Source: Deltaproteobacteria bacterium CG11_big_fil_rev_8_21_14_0_20_47_16 (GTDB lineage: Bacteria > UBA10199 > GCA-002796325 > 1-14-0-20-47-16). Taken from it: a stretch of DNA of 64,000 nucleotides. The notes under the pieces are model-generated. The model had not been told where the DNA came from and did not search any database. It saw nothing but the letters and a program-made list of their open reading frames with translations. Positions within the stretch are counted from its first letter, which is position 1. Every line of letters starts with the position of its first letter. The position numbers and the translations under genes were made by a program. The stretch spans positions 206,707 through 270,706 of the forward strand of contig PCXA01000018.1 of NCBI GenBank assembly GCA_002796325.1, in the 5' to 3' direction. Below, piece after piece: positions 21,034-34,712 of the stretch.

Positions 21034-21260
21034 ACAACCAAATTTACCTCGCCGTCTCGCTCGTCGGGCACGACGTCGGTTTTTCGTTACGGCGAAAAAC
21101 CGCTTACCCTTCGCCTCTCGGCTACGGGTACTTCTTCGTCCACCCGCTACGCAGGTACCCGGACTCGGTCGTCACTCTCGCCGTGTGTGGCAAAGAACCA
21201 TGGATACACACAGCGAAGAGAGTCACACCGAAGCGAGACGGCGTCGTTAAATTTGGTTGT
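21034..21260. repeat. Large multi-branched inverted-repeat element (E1)
   Basis: Terminal 13-bp IR ACAACCAAATTTA/TAAATTTGGTTGT; 11-bp subterminal IR GCCGTCTCGCT/AGCGAGACGGC; internal 10-bp hairpin CGGTTTTTCG/CGAAAAACCG; 7-bp CGGGTAC/GTACCCG. Confidence 0.85.
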
Positions 21261-21261
21261 A

Positions 21262-21366
21262 GCCAATGGCATTTTTGCCATCGTCATACGACTACGCTCA
21301 TAAACGCGCCTTGATACTCAGTACAACGTAGTTCTCCGAATGAAATGGCGAGCTCACTTGAGTGAA
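21262..21366. repeat. 105-bp dispersed repeat, half-palindrome copy (E2)
   Basis: Matches 56942-57046 with about 5 mismatches. Confidence 0.9.
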
Positions 21367-21412
21367 GTATTGGCGCGGGCTGGGTGACGCCCGGAGGTTC
21401 CCTACGAATGAA

Positions 21413-22438
21413 CTATTTGCAAGCTGGAATTGGGAATGGTTGGCGCATGACAGGGGTGAGGCCGCGGGCGCGGACCCAGTTGAGAACCTGATCGGTATTG
21501 TTTTCAATGGTGGCACCCGCTAGCTGAGTCACTTGATCTTCAAGCGGAATGTCAAAATCGTTTGCACCATAGAGTAGTGCTTCGGGGCCTTTTTCATGTT
21601 GGGTTAAGATCGATGCCCGAACGTGGGGAATATTATCAAGATACAATCGTGAAATGGCAATAGTGCGCAGGTAGTCATCGTTACTTGTAACGCTGCCACC
21701 CAATGCCGTGTTTTGAGATTGGTATGTCCACATCAGAAAACTTGCAAAGCCACCGGTTTCATCTTGCAAGTTGCGCAAGTGGCGAAGGTGCTCCACGCGT
21801 GCCTCATAGGGTTCACCAAATCCAATAACCATTGTGGCGGTTGTCCCCATACCCAAGCGCTGCGCGGTGCGCATGCCGTTAATATACTCTGCAACCGAAT
21901 ATTTTTTGGGGGACAATTTTTTGCGCCATTCGTCGGTTAAAATTTCGGCACCACCACCTGGAATCCAACGAAGCCCCGCAGCCATCAAGCGCTTCAAACA
22001 GTCTTCAAGTGAGATTTTGGAACTTTTCGCAATCCAGATTGCTTCCACAATGGTGGGCCCATAGATTTCAATGCGATCACCGTAACGCTCACGCATGGCG
22101 CGAAAGAGGGTTTCATAGTGTTCGACCTTCAGTTTGGGGTGAAATCCGCCTTCCATGGCAACCATGGAGCCCCCACGCTCCACTAACTGGTCTACTTTGG
22201 CGAAGATTTGATCCTGTGTGAGTACGTAGGCATCTTTGTCACCGGGGCGGCGATAAAAGGCGCAGTAGACGCAATCGGCCACACAGACATTGGTCAGGCT
22301 GACAATGCGCATGATGACATAGCTGGCAGTGTTGTCGGGGTGGTGTTGCAATTTAGCTTCAGAGGCAAGTTGAGACAGTTCTTCTAAGCTGCTGTTTTTA
22401 AAGAGGTTTATTGTTGCTTTGTCGCTTAGTCGGCTCAT
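21413..22438 (-). CDS. mqnC: Cyclic dehypoxanthinyl futalosine synthase (radical SAM, MqnC)
   Basis: CVADCVYCAFYR CX3CX2C motif, GGFHPKLKVEHYE, WIPGGGAEIL. Confidence 0.9.
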   Translation of the reverse strand: MSRLSDKATINLFKNSSLEELSQLASEAKLQHHPDNTASYVIMRIVSLTNVCVADCVYCAFYRRPGDKDAYVLTQDQIFAKVDQLVERGGSMVAMEGGFHPKLKVEHYETLFRAMRERYGDRIEIYGPTIVEAIWIAKSSKISLEDCLKRLMAAGLRWIPGGGAEILTDEWRKKLSPKKYSVAEYINGMRTAQRLGMGTTATMVIGFGEPYEARVEHLRHLRNLQDETGGFASFLMWTYQSQNTALGGSVTSNDDYLRTIAISRLYLDNIPHVRASILTQHEKGPEALLYGANDFDIPLEDQVTQLAGATIENNTDQVLNWVRARGLTPVMRQPFPIPACK

Positions 22439-22500
22439 GGTAGTCTGGCGCATAGCCCTTTCGACGCGGCCTGTCAAATCCCCGCAACTTTTTCGGAAAT

Positions 22501-23640
22501 ATGCCGATGAGTAGGGTGATGAAATCAACTTCCCCAATTGCCTATATTGTAGTGGCATTGACCATGCTGGGTGCTGCTGCGTGTACTAAGCCAAATGTCT
22601 TTGCTGATTATCGCCAGGAAGTCTTTCCACAGACCGCGATTAATGAATCAAGTGAGAAGGTCATTCGGATTGTAAATCCCTATTCCGACCAAGCCCAGAA
22701 AATTGGTGGTATCGGTTTTGATGGGGGTGGCAATCAGGATGGGAATTTTGAAATCGCCCACATTGTGGTTGCAGGTAAAATTGTTCCCAAGTCCAACATC
22801 GTTGTGCCGGCGGGTGCAACATTGGAAGTCCATATGGTGTATCATCCCCAAAAAATGGTGACGACATATGCGCAATATGGGGGGTGGGTGACGGGTGAAC
22901 CAATTCGCGAGGTGCCACTCGCACCGAATGAAAGTGCACCGAAAGCGTCGGAAACACCGGTTCATCGTGGCATGCTGGATATCACTTATCATTCACCTGA
23001 AGAAGGTATCGTACAAGTAGAGCTCGTGGGCACAGCTGAGCCGGGTAAAAATGGAGAGCGTGAATCAGGTGGTGGTGCAGGCAGTGAATGTGAAGCAAAA
23101 GATACAACGGCGTGCTTTAAGGGAACATTCTCGATCACCATTGAAGGTTTGGTTAAGGGTGATCCAATTGCATATCCTATGAGTGGTCCAGTGCCCATTG
23201 AGATTGAATCGGGTACGGCGCGTATGTCCATGGATAAATTCCCACATGTCCTGATTGTCTTAAAGGGGAATGGCCCAGGAGAGCCGCTTGAGGGGCAACC
23301 GCTATCATCACTTTCAATTGTTGTATCTGGTGCTAAAGGTATTACGGCTGTTGGATCGTTTGATGGTAGCAGCATTAGTTTGCAAGGTGTGGGAATGCGT
23401 ATTCGTATTCGCCCTGGTGAGATACTAGAAGAGGATATTAATCCTAGCATGGATGCCATGGCAGACTTTGAAATTAACGATATTGATCTTAATACGACAG
23501 AACCACTGACAACAGGTGAAATTACATTTAATCTGGATACGACTCTGTCAGATAAACCCTCTGGCAATGAGATTATTGATGGCTTTTTGGCCGGAGCCCA
23601 TGTTGTTGTAGAAATGAAGGGTCTGCTTGATTTGCCATAG
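22501..23640 (+). CDS. Lipoprotein of unknown function
   Basis: Lipobox-like LTMLGAAACTK; beta-rich secreted composition. Confidence 0.75.
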   Translation: MPMSRVMKSTSPIAYIVVALTMLGAAACTKPNVFADYRQEVFPQTAINESSEKVIRIVNPYSDQAQKIGGIGFDGGGNQDGNFEIAHIVVAGKIVPKSNIVVPAGATLEVHMVYHPQKMVTTYAQYGGWVTGEPIREVPLAPNESAPKASETPVHRGMLDITYHSPEEGIVQVELVGTAEPGKNGERESGGGAGSECEAKDTTACFKGTFSITIEGLVKGDPIAYPMSGPVPIEIESGTARMSMDKFPHVLIVLKGNGPGEPLEGQPLSSLSIVVSGAKGITAVGSFDGSSISLQGVGMRIRIRPGEILEEDINPSMDAMADFEINDIDLNTTEPLTTGEITFNLDTTLSDKPSGNEIIDGFLAGAHVVVEMKGLLDLP

Positions 23641-23661
23641 CAATCCTGTTAGACGCGCCCC

Positions 23662-24753
23662 ATGCCTCAAACAATGATTCCCAAAAAAGAGCTGGTTCAA
23701 GAAGCACGAACTGTTGCAGCAGCACTTGCACAGTATTCTACCATGGTAGTTGTGGGGATTGGTGGTTCAAGCCAGGGCTTGCGCGCTATTACCTCTGCAC
23801 TAGGTGCTCGTAAAAAAACGATCATCATTTGCGACGATCTCGATCCCATTGCGTTTCAGATGGCGACACAACATGTGGACTGGAAAACGACATGCATCAA
23901 TGTTGTGAGTAAGTCAGGTGGTACGCTTGAAATTATGGCGCTAGCTTCTGTTGTCGTTGATTTCTTGAAGAAAGCTGTGGGAGAAGACTGGATCCATCAT
24001 GTGGCTGTGACCACAGATCCACAAGTTGGTTTTCTAAGGCAGTGGGCCAAGCAACATGATTTGAAGACCTGCCAAATTCCAGCGAATGTTGGTGGCCGCT
24101 TTTCCATTTTTACAGCGGTGGGATTGTTGCCACTGTGTTGGGCAGGCTATGATATTGATGCACTGTTGTTGGGTGCTCAATCTGCTCTTGCAGATGCAGC
24201 GCCAAAAAAATGGGCAGAACAACAAGTTGAGTGGGACAGATCAGGTCGTTCAATAGCCGTCGTTATGCCTTATAGTTCTCACTTATCAGATTATGCCCGT
24301 TGGTTTGTTCAGTTGTGGGCAGAAAGTTTGGGAAAGAGTGAAGTGGGGCAGACACCACTCGTTGCAATAGGTACAGCAGACCAGCATGCACAGCTGCAAA
24401 TGTTTGCTGAAGGCGCCAAAAACAAATGTATTCGTTTCATCATCGTTAAATCATGGTTGCAGGATATAGTCGTGCCAGAATCTATTAATCCTGAAACGAG
24501 TTACCTATCTGGCAAATCATTTGGGCAATTGCTGACAACTGCAGCTGAGACTACCGCTCAAGCATTGGAGCAGGTGGATTGCCCCTCATATACAATTGCA
24601 CTACCTGAGCTCAATGAAACGGCATTGGGGCATTTGATGATGTGCGATATCATCATGACTTTGGCAGCTGCCAAGCTCTATGGTGTGAATCCATTTGGGC
24701 AGCCAGGTGTTGAGCTGGGTAAAAAGTTGTGGCGGCAACGAATCGAAGCGTGA
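23662..24753 (+). CDS. pgi: Glucose-6-phosphate isomerase, compact form
   Basis: VVGIGGSSQGLRA, GGRFSIFTAVGLLPL, GTADQHAQLQMFAEG, NPFGQPGVELGKKL. Confidence 0.85.
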   Translation: MPQTMIPKKELVQEARTVAAALAQYSTMVVVGIGGSSQGLRAITSALGARKKTIIICDDLDPIAFQMATQHVDWKTTCINVVSKSGGTLEIMALASVVVDFLKKAVGEDWIHHVAVTTDPQVGFLRQWAKQHDLKTCQIPANVGGRFSIFTAVGLLPLCWAGYDIDALLLGAQSALADAAPKKWAEQQVEWDRSGRSIAVVMPYSSHLSDYARWFVQLWAESLGKSEVGQTPLVAIGTADQHAQLQMFAEGAKNKCIRFIIVKSWLQDIVVPESINPETSYLSGKSFGQLLTTAAETTAQALEQVDCPSYTIALPELNETALGHLMMCDIIMTLAAAKLYGVNPFGQPGVELGKKLWRQRIEA

Positions 24754-24766
24754 TAAACCCTTCCTC

Positions 24767-25210
24767 ATGTTTCATTCAGGTTTGACCAAACCAGAGCGTG
24801 AACTCCGAACCCTCTTGCGATTTTGGCTCGTGGCCTTCTTCTTAGTCGGTCTTGTATTTGCCACTTTTCCAGACGATGTGAGCGCGTTTTTGAATACGGT
24901 AGGCCAATACTTACGTTGGCCTGGCCCTGAATTGCCACCCATGCAGGGACATTTATGGCATGTGCTGGCGATTTCCCTCATGGGCATTTTGGTGGTGATT
25001 TGCTCACGTGCGATTAAAGAGTTGGGGCATTCACTTTTATTGGTGAGGTTGTTGATGATGGCCAAATCCATTTCGGGTGTGGGGTACATTATTGCGTTGG
25101 GTGGAACGACGTGTTTCGCATATTTGGCAGGTGCAGTCATTGATCTGGGGATAGCAGGATTAACCTATTTTTATTATCGGCAGGTTGTTGCACTGAAGGG
25201 GTCACAGTAG
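24767..25210 (+). CDS. Small integral membrane protein
   Basis: Several hydrophobic helices; ATG at 24767. Confidence 0.65.
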   Translation: MFHSGLTKPERELRTLLRFWLVAFFLVGLVFATFPDDVSAFLNTVGQYLRWPGPELPPMQGHLWHVLAISLMGILVVICSRAIKELGHSLLLVRLLMMAKSISGVGYIIALGGTTCFAYLAGAVIDLGIAGLTYFYYRQVVALKGSQ

Positions 25211-25212
25211 TC

Positions 25213-26181
25213 GTGGTTAAGTCCAAACAAAAAGTGGTTGCAATTACTGGTACCAGTGAATTTTTGGGTGGCTTGCTTTTAAGAGCACTCATTAATGAAG
25301 ACTGGTGTGAGCGAATTTTGGCGTTAGATGAATATCCTCCCACGCACCATGCAAAGGTGATTTACCACCCAATTCAGTTGGAACATATGGAAAGTGAAAA
25401 GGAGCTACATCGGTTTTTGGATATGCACGGGTGTACAACTTTTATTCATGCAGCATCGCCGCAGCATCCCATGCGTAATTTGGAACGTCTGCATGAAATT
25501 TTATCGGTGGGTAGTATGTATTTGCTTAACTTGGTTGCTAAGACACACGTAAAGCATTTGATTCTGGCCAGTACTACCGAAGTGTATGGTGCAACATCAA
25601 CAAACCCCAATATGCTTACTGAAACATCGCCGCGTCATGCCAGTCGTGGTAATCCATTTTTACATGACAAAATCGATGTTGAGAAACAGTTTGAATATTT
25701 TGGTGAACACCATCACGATGTAACCATCAGCATTTTGCGAATGTGTACCATTTTAGGACAAACGTCCCGGACATGGATGACACGATTTTTACGTCAACGG
25801 CTGATTCCAACTGTTGCAGGTTATGATCCACTCGTACAATTTGTGCACGAAAATGATGTAATTCGTGCATTTCTGCACCTTATACAGCATCCACATCAAG
25901 GGGCATTTAACATTGTGGGGGACGGGGTAATGCCGTTATCGCGCGCAATTGCAATGGCTGACAAAACGGCAGTTCCCGTACCATCGCCACTGTTTTATAT
26001 TACTGCGGATATGTTGTGGCAGGCCAGTGTGAGTCCCGTGCCATCGGCAAGCATTGACTACTTAAAGTATGGATGCGTGGCAGATGGTGGCAAGGCACGT
26101 CGTGAATTAAAGTTTGAACCTGTTTATAATTCAGAAGAAGCGCTGATGACATTTTTGGATGCGCATCGTGAGGAAGAGTAA
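25213..26181 (+). CDS. NAD-dependent epimerase/dehydratase (extended SDR-like)
   Basis: VVAITGTSEFLGGLLLRAL N-terminus, EVYGA, VHENDVIRAFLHLIQHPHQGAFNIVGDG; GTG start. Confidence 0.85.
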   Translation: MVKSKQKVVAITGTSEFLGGLLLRALINEDWCERILALDEYPPTHHAKVIYHPIQLEHMESEKELHRFLDMHGCTTFIHAASPQHPMRNLERLHEILSVGSMYLLNLVAKTHVKHLILASTTEVYGATSTNPNMLTETSPRHASRGNPFLHDKIDVEKQFEYFGEHHHDVTISILRMCTILGQTSRTWMTRFLRQRLIPTVAGYDPLVQFVHENDVIRAFLHLIQHPHQGAFNIVGDGVMPLSRAIAMADKTAVPVPSPLFYITADMLWQASVSPVPSASIDYLKYGCVADGGKARRELKFEPVYNSEEALMTFLDAHREEE

Positions 26182-27053
26182 TGGCACGCAAGAAGAAATC
26201 AGCCAAAAAACATGAAGTTCTGGAACGTTTTGAAATGGCGGTCATGCAGACTGTTATGGGTGTGTGCTCGCTATCTGCTGATTCCCAACAAACGGACGAC
26301 TTTGGGTGTGACATGCAGTTTGTGCAAGCTGTTGCGCCTATTTTTGATTGGCTTTACACCGACTACTGGCGTGTTCAAACCATTGGCATGTCTAATATTC
26401 CTGCCACGGGGCGCGGACTGATTGTCGCGAACCACTCTGGTACTTTACCATTCGATGGCGCCATGCTGAATTTGGCTGTGATGCGCAATCACCCCCACAA
26501 ACGCTTCATGCGGTTTTTGGTGGAGGACTTTGTGTTTCACTCACCGTTTATGGGGGTGACCATGAATCGTTTGGGTGGCGTGCGCGCTTGTCCTGAAAAT
26601 GCCACCCGACTTTTAGAGCAAGATGATTTGGTGGCTGTGTTTCCCGAAGGTGTGAAGGGTCTCGGCAAATTATATGAGGACCGGTATCAACTGGCGCGCT
26701 TTGGTCGCGGTGGATTTGTGCGAGTTGCCGCTGAAAATGACACACCCATTATTCCCTGTGCCATTATTGGTGCTGAAGAAATTTATCCCATATTATGGAA
26801 GTCGGATATCTTGGCCAAGTCACTGGGAATTCCATACTTACCTATAACACCGCTTTTCCCGATGTTTGGTGGATTTGGCCTGATTCCGCTGCCGAGCCAG
26901 TGGGTGATTGCATTTGGTAAGCCCATCCATGTACCGAAGTCGGTTTTGGATGATCCGCTCAAAATCCACGAAAAATCGCTCGATATCCGCAATGTGATTC
27001 AGCAGATGGTTGATACGCTGCTCAAATCACGTAAATCGGTCTGGCAATTTTAG
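26181..27053 (+). CDS. PlsC-like 1-acyl-glycerol-3-phosphate acyltransferase family
   Basis: GLIVANHSGTLPFDGAML (HX4D) and AVFPEGVKG motifs. Confidence 0.88.
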   Translation: MARKKKSAKKHEVLERFEMAVMQTVMGVCSLSADSQQTDDFGCDMQFVQAVAPIFDWLYTDYWRVQTIGMSNIPATGRGLIVANHSGTLPFDGAMLNLAVMRNHPHKRFMRFLVEDFVFHSPFMGVTMNRLGGVRACPENATRLLEQDDLVAVFPEGVKGLGKLYEDRYQLARFGRGGFVRVAAENDTPIIPCAIIGAEEIYPILWKSDILAKSLGIPYLPITPLFPMFGGFGLIPLPSQWVIAFGKPIHVPKSVLDDPLKIHEKSLDIRNVIQQMVDTLLKSRKSVWQF

Positions 27054-27117
27054 CGTCACGTGATTGTCACAAGAGCTGCCGCAACAAATCCATCGGGTGG
27101 CCGATACATCTATATAT

Positions 27118-30916
<3,799 letters not shown>

Positions 30917-30917
30917 G

Positions 30918-31124
30918 TCATCCTCCTCCAACAGCATGGACAATTTCCACGCGGTCCCCGGCAGTAATTTGTAGCTCTGCATGGTGTGATTTTGGGATAA
31001 TACGATCGTTAACGGCAACGGCAACACCCGTGACAGGGGCTTTTAAACTTTGTAGCAGCTGCAATACAGTTTGGGGCTGTGAGTACGCTTGGGGTTGACC
31101 GTTAATTGTAATGGTATCTGTCAT
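30918..31124 (-). CDS. thiS: Sulfur carrier protein ThiS
   Basis: 68 aa, [15 protein letters not shown]-terminal HAVGGG. Confidence 0.95.
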   Translation of the reverse strand: MTDTITINGQPQAYSQPQTVLQLLQSLKAPVTGVAVAVNDRIIPKSHHAELQITAGDRVEIVHAVGGG

Positions 31125-31125
31125 T

Positions 31126-31200
31126 GCAATCCCTTCGGCGGCATTATCCGCATCAGGTTATGAGGGTATATTCTCAGCCCGCTGGGCACCCCTTGCTCAA
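31126..31200 (-). promoter_or_regulatory. TPP riboswitch (THI element)
   Basis: Minus strand GGGGTGCCCAGCGGGCTGAGAATATACCCTCATAACCTGATGCGGATAATGCCGCCGAAGGGA immediately upstream of thiS. Confidence 0.96.
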
Positions 31201-31230
31201 AATCAAATGGGCGCCTATCAAAGGCGCCCA
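31201..31230 (-). terminator. Terminator hairpin for the upstream minus-strand lipoprotein gene
   Basis: 9-bp stem TGGGCGCCT/AGGCGCCCA followed on the minus strand by TTTGATTTT. Confidence 0.7.
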
Positions 31231-31266
31231 TTCAAGTCAAACACCAAACCAATCTTAGGCAGCGTC

Positions 31267-32655
31267 TCAGTATTGGCCTGTGGCTGTGCCTCCGGTAACA
31301 GTAAAGTTGGCGTACTGGCAATTAGTGGTACCGGTGCCATCGCTCTTGAGCAGAAGACCAATTTTTTTGGAACTACCGTAGTTAACTGTTTTAGTGACAA
31401 TATCCGTAAATGCGCCCGATGAACCTACACGATAACTCACCGTAAGCGAGGTTCCAGATTGGGCAATTTTTAGGAAGAGTGTTCCTGCAAGTACAGACGA
31501 ATCACTACCTGCCCCTAGCGAAGCAGATAGATTGTCACTGCTTCCATCAACATATGCCGCATTAATAACGATGTTTCCTCCATCAGGCTCAACTAAGGCC
31601 ATAATTCCGGTTTGTTGTGATGATTCATCTTGAATCCAAAGGCCGCAAATGTCGTTAGATGAATTGATACCACTGAAAGTTGGAATTGATACAGTGACAG
31701 TGACATTGTCGTTCGCAAATGTTTTGTTTTCTTGAACAAATGAAAATCCAGATGTTGTGGATGTGCTCATATTCAATACATCACCAGCGATGGCGATCGT
31801 TGCGCCACTAGCATTCGCTGCTGTCCAACAGGAACTTAATGTACTCGAATTGCTGAAGTCATCAGAGGTAGAACAGCCTGTAGTATAATTATAACTGGTT
31901 GCAGCGAGTGCGTTGCCATTAGAGTCCTCGATCGTCTCGGCCAAGTTCAAAACACAGTTTGAAATCTGGGGCAACGCAGCTGTCGGTGTAATGGTGTAGA
32001 TTGTGTTGTCAGCTGTTGCAAGGGTAGGGCTTAGCGACGTACCGCTGGGACACTGAAATGTTGTTCCAGCAGTAACAGTGCTGTTGGACATGGCTGTTGA
32101 AAATGTTAATGTCAGTGGCGCTGTTGTGGCACCTGAAATGTCTGTGGTGCCTGATGTGGCAATGGTGCCACTGCTTCCCGTACTTAAAACGGTACCTGAT
32201 AGCGATGCTGTTGGCGTGGATGCAGAGGCTGTTGTGAATGTATAGCTTGCAGCTGTTACTGCTGTCGCAGAGGCGTTGGTTACCCCTGCACTGACTGATA
32301 ATGTGCATGCCGTGCCAGTTGGCATTGATGTAGATGGCGTGATGGTGAATGCCGTACTCGTGTCACCAGATGTAACGCCGGCAATCGTAACTGTCTGTGC
32401 CGAGCTACAAGTCAATGTGATGTTACTGGTAGATGCTGTGCTGGATAGCATTGCTTCAGAGAAGGTAAGTGTGAATGCAGAATCAATAGCAATGCCTGTG
32501 GTGCCGCTTGTATTGATTGTAGTACCACCAGTGGTGGCGAGTGAGGATACCGTGGGGCCTGAAGATGGCGATGTTGTACTAGTGCTACTGCCGCAGTGGA
32601 CAAGCAGAAGGACCACTCCCGCCGAAAGCAAAATTTGCTGTATCCGCGTATGCAC
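31267..32655 (-). CDS. Lipoprotein with SbsA-type Ig-like repeats and C-terminal lectin-like region (paralogue A)
   Basis: LLLVHC lipobox; two repeats with FTLTFSEAM / LTLTFSTAM; C-terminal CSTSDDFSNSSTLSSCWTAANASG; GTG at 32655 with GGAGG upstream preferred over ORF start at 32778. Confidence 0.75.
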   Translation of the reverse strand: MHTRIQQILLSAGVVLLLVHCGSSTSTTSPSSGPTVSSLATTGGTTINTSGTTGIAIDSAFTLTFSEAMLSSTASTSNITLTCSSAQTVTIAGVTSGDTSTAFTITPSTSMPTGTACTLSVSAGVTNASATAVTAASYTFTTASASTPTASLSGTVLSTGSSGTIATSGTTDISGATTAPLTLTFSTAMSNSTVTAGTTFQCPSGTSLSPTLATADNTIYTITPTAALPQISNCVLNLAETIEDSNGNALAATSYNYTTGCSTSDDFSNSSTLSSCWTAANASGATIAIAGDVLNMSTSTTSGFSFVQENKTFANDNVTVTVSIPTFSGINSSNDICGLWIQDESSQQTGIMALVEPDGGNIVINAAYVDGSSDNLSASLGAGSDSSVLAGTLFLKIAQSGTSLTVSYRVGSSGAFTDIVTKTVNYGSSKKIGLLLKSDGTGTTNCQYANFTVTGGTATGQY

Positions 32656-32829
32656 ACAACCTCCAGTTGTTGGCCTCAACGTACTGACTAAGAGCAACTC
32701 TTGTGCCAAATGTTTGGACAGTTTTGTTTTGGAAAACATATATATATCAATGTGTTGTTCTTGCTTCTGGGTTTTCAAATTGAGAAGCGGGGGTTTAAAA
32801 TACCTGTATATGGGTGAATAACGTCAAAC

Positions 32830-34395
32830 TCACGGTACTGATATGTAATAGACGCCTGCAGCTGTGGGATGATTCATGGAGCCCACTCCACCTAAGTCTT
32901 TAGTGAGAGTTAGGCGATAAACAGTACCTGGTGTGAGGTGGTGGGTTAGCGTAAGGCGTGTATAGTCATGGCTCCAATTTTCAACGGAAAAATCATCGTC
33001 GCCGATGAGGTTGTTGCCATAGTTAACCGGAATGTTTCCTTCGTAAGGTTCCAGAATGATGTTACCCGAATTAAATGATGCAAGATAAGGTTCATAAGAA
33101 AGAGACAGTAAAATTGTGGGCGTTAATGTGACTGATGTCGGGTTTGAAGCGTCTGTTGATAAAAGCTCACCATTAATGGTGGCTACTACTGCAAATTCAC
33201 CATCTACCTTGGCATGACAATCAACTTGATTGTTATCGAGTGCAAAGCCAGAACATACGCTATTGGCAATTTCCACGGGTGGTGCAGTGGTGATATCGTC
33301 CAATAATGCACAATTAACACTTTCATCTGCGGAGAAACTGATCGGTGCAACATCTTGTACAGCCATGGGTGAATTTTGTTCGACGATTGCAAGATATGGG
33401 TTGCAGTCTCTGGGATCGCTGCTTTTATTGCCATTGGCATCCCAGCATTCTGTTTGATCTGTGTGTCCATAAATCAAATGCCCTGCGCCATTGAGAATTT
33501 GATACTGAGAAGGATCCAATATAATGGGTCCAGCGTAATCGATTCCAAAAGCAGAAAAGATACGTTCTTGAACAACCTCAGTTTCACCTGCTCTTTTATA
33601 AAATGCGGATAGCGTTGCGTTTGTCTGCTCTTGGATCATTTCCCCTTTACGCGTGCGAATTGTACTGTTGTCATCGGTGGGATCGTAGTGTTCGCTATCA
33701 ATAACCTTTGATGTGTATTGAGCACTATCATTTAATGAACCTGTTGCATTGATAATATGCCGATTCCCATTTTCCAAATTTTTTGATGTAATGATCGCGG
33801 TATCGCCTGTGATGGTTTGAGAACTGTAGAGGGTTTGTACTCCTGCTTCACAAGCATATAAATTAAATTTTGATAGGTTGCCAGAATCATCCTTCACAAG
33901 GCGAAATCGAAAGATCACATCAGACATTCCATGTCCAACATCTACCTTGATAGAAGCATTGTGGTAGTTACCATCATACATGTTGACGCCAGCATTGGTG
34001 AGTGATGGGGCCACATAGTTTTTGAGAAGACATAATTCCAAGTCCGTTTGCGCACCATCGCTCATCATGCCCCAAAAAAAATTACGTGTTTCGCAGGCAT
34101 TCAAACTGTTGCCAAACTTGCTGGTGAGTCCCATGCCTTTAGCAACACTCTGATTTGCAGCCTTCACTGATTTTGCCGATATGTTGGCGCCGCCATCCAT
34201 GACAACGGGCCCCGTAATATAGAGTAGGTCACCCACCGAATCGAGCGATGGAATTTCAACTGCAACTGGGATTCCCACGCCACCCGATGGTGCAGCATTG
34301 CCACCGGAGCCTGGTGGGCTACAGGAAATCAAGCTGATGCCCATTATGGCTGCGGTAAGGATGAACAGGAACGATCTTGTAATGTTAGACTTCAT
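32830..34395 (-). CDS. Lipoprotein, large secreted (paralogue B)
   Basis: MKSNITRSFLFILTAAIMGISLISC lipobox; NAAPSGGVGIPVAVEIP. Confidence 0.75.
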   Translation of the reverse strand: MKSNITRSFLFILTAAIMGISLISCSPPGSGGNAAPSGGVGIPVAVEIPSLDSVGDLLYITGPVVMDGGANISAKSVKAANQSVAKGMGLTSKFGNSLNACETRNFFWGMMSDGAQTDLELCLLKNYVAPSLTNAGVNMYDGNYHNASIKVDVGHGMSDVIFRFRLVKDDSGNLSKFNLYACEAGVQTLYSSQTITGDTAIITSKNLENGNRHIINATGSLNDSAQYTSKVIDSEHYDPTDDNSTIRTRKGEMIQEQTNATLSAFYKRAGETEVVQERIFSAFGIDYAGPIILDPSQYQILNGAGHLIYGHTDQTECWDANGNKSSDPRDCNPYLAIVEQNSPMAVQDVAPISFSADESVNCALLDDITTAPPVEIANSVCSGFALDNNQVDCHAKVDGEFAVVATINGELLSTDASNPTSVTLTPTILLSLSYEPYLASFNSGNIILEPYEGNIPVNYGNNLIGDDDFSVENWSHDYTRLTLTHHLTPGTVYRLTLTKDLGGVGSMNHPTAAGVYYISVP

Positions 34396-34712
34396 GCAGT
34401 TGCTTAGAGCAAAAATTGGGCCAAATATAATTTTGTCCAAATTTTGAATTACTTTTAAATATCAAGTAGTTGAAATTCCTAATATGAGAATGTTTCTTGT
34501 AGTTTTGAAAATGGTGAGTATGTTTTGTCAATTTAAATGGGTGCTTTGCTACCTGTAAAGTTTCTTCCAGCTGCGTTGGTTTTACATCACCTGGTGTGTA
34601 TCAATTCACCTCTTTTCGAGGATTGTATCAAAATGAGTTTTTTTAAGTATTTGTTAAATAAGGGGTTTATCCCTGTATTGTTTGGCATTGTTATTGCTCT
34701 TATACCTGACAT

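Noticed and set aside
21034-21260. Integron attC site
   Set aside because: Although palindromic and ending near AAC/GTT, the ends do not fit the RYYYAAC...GTTRRRY core arrangement, and no integrase or cassette array is present.
21031-21303. 90-aa ORF MTTKFTSPSRSSGTTSVF...
   Set aside because: Lies entirely within palindromic elements E1/E2; the reading frame is not kept in the 57-kb copy, and Ser/Thr/Arg-rich content is typical of translated inverted repeats.
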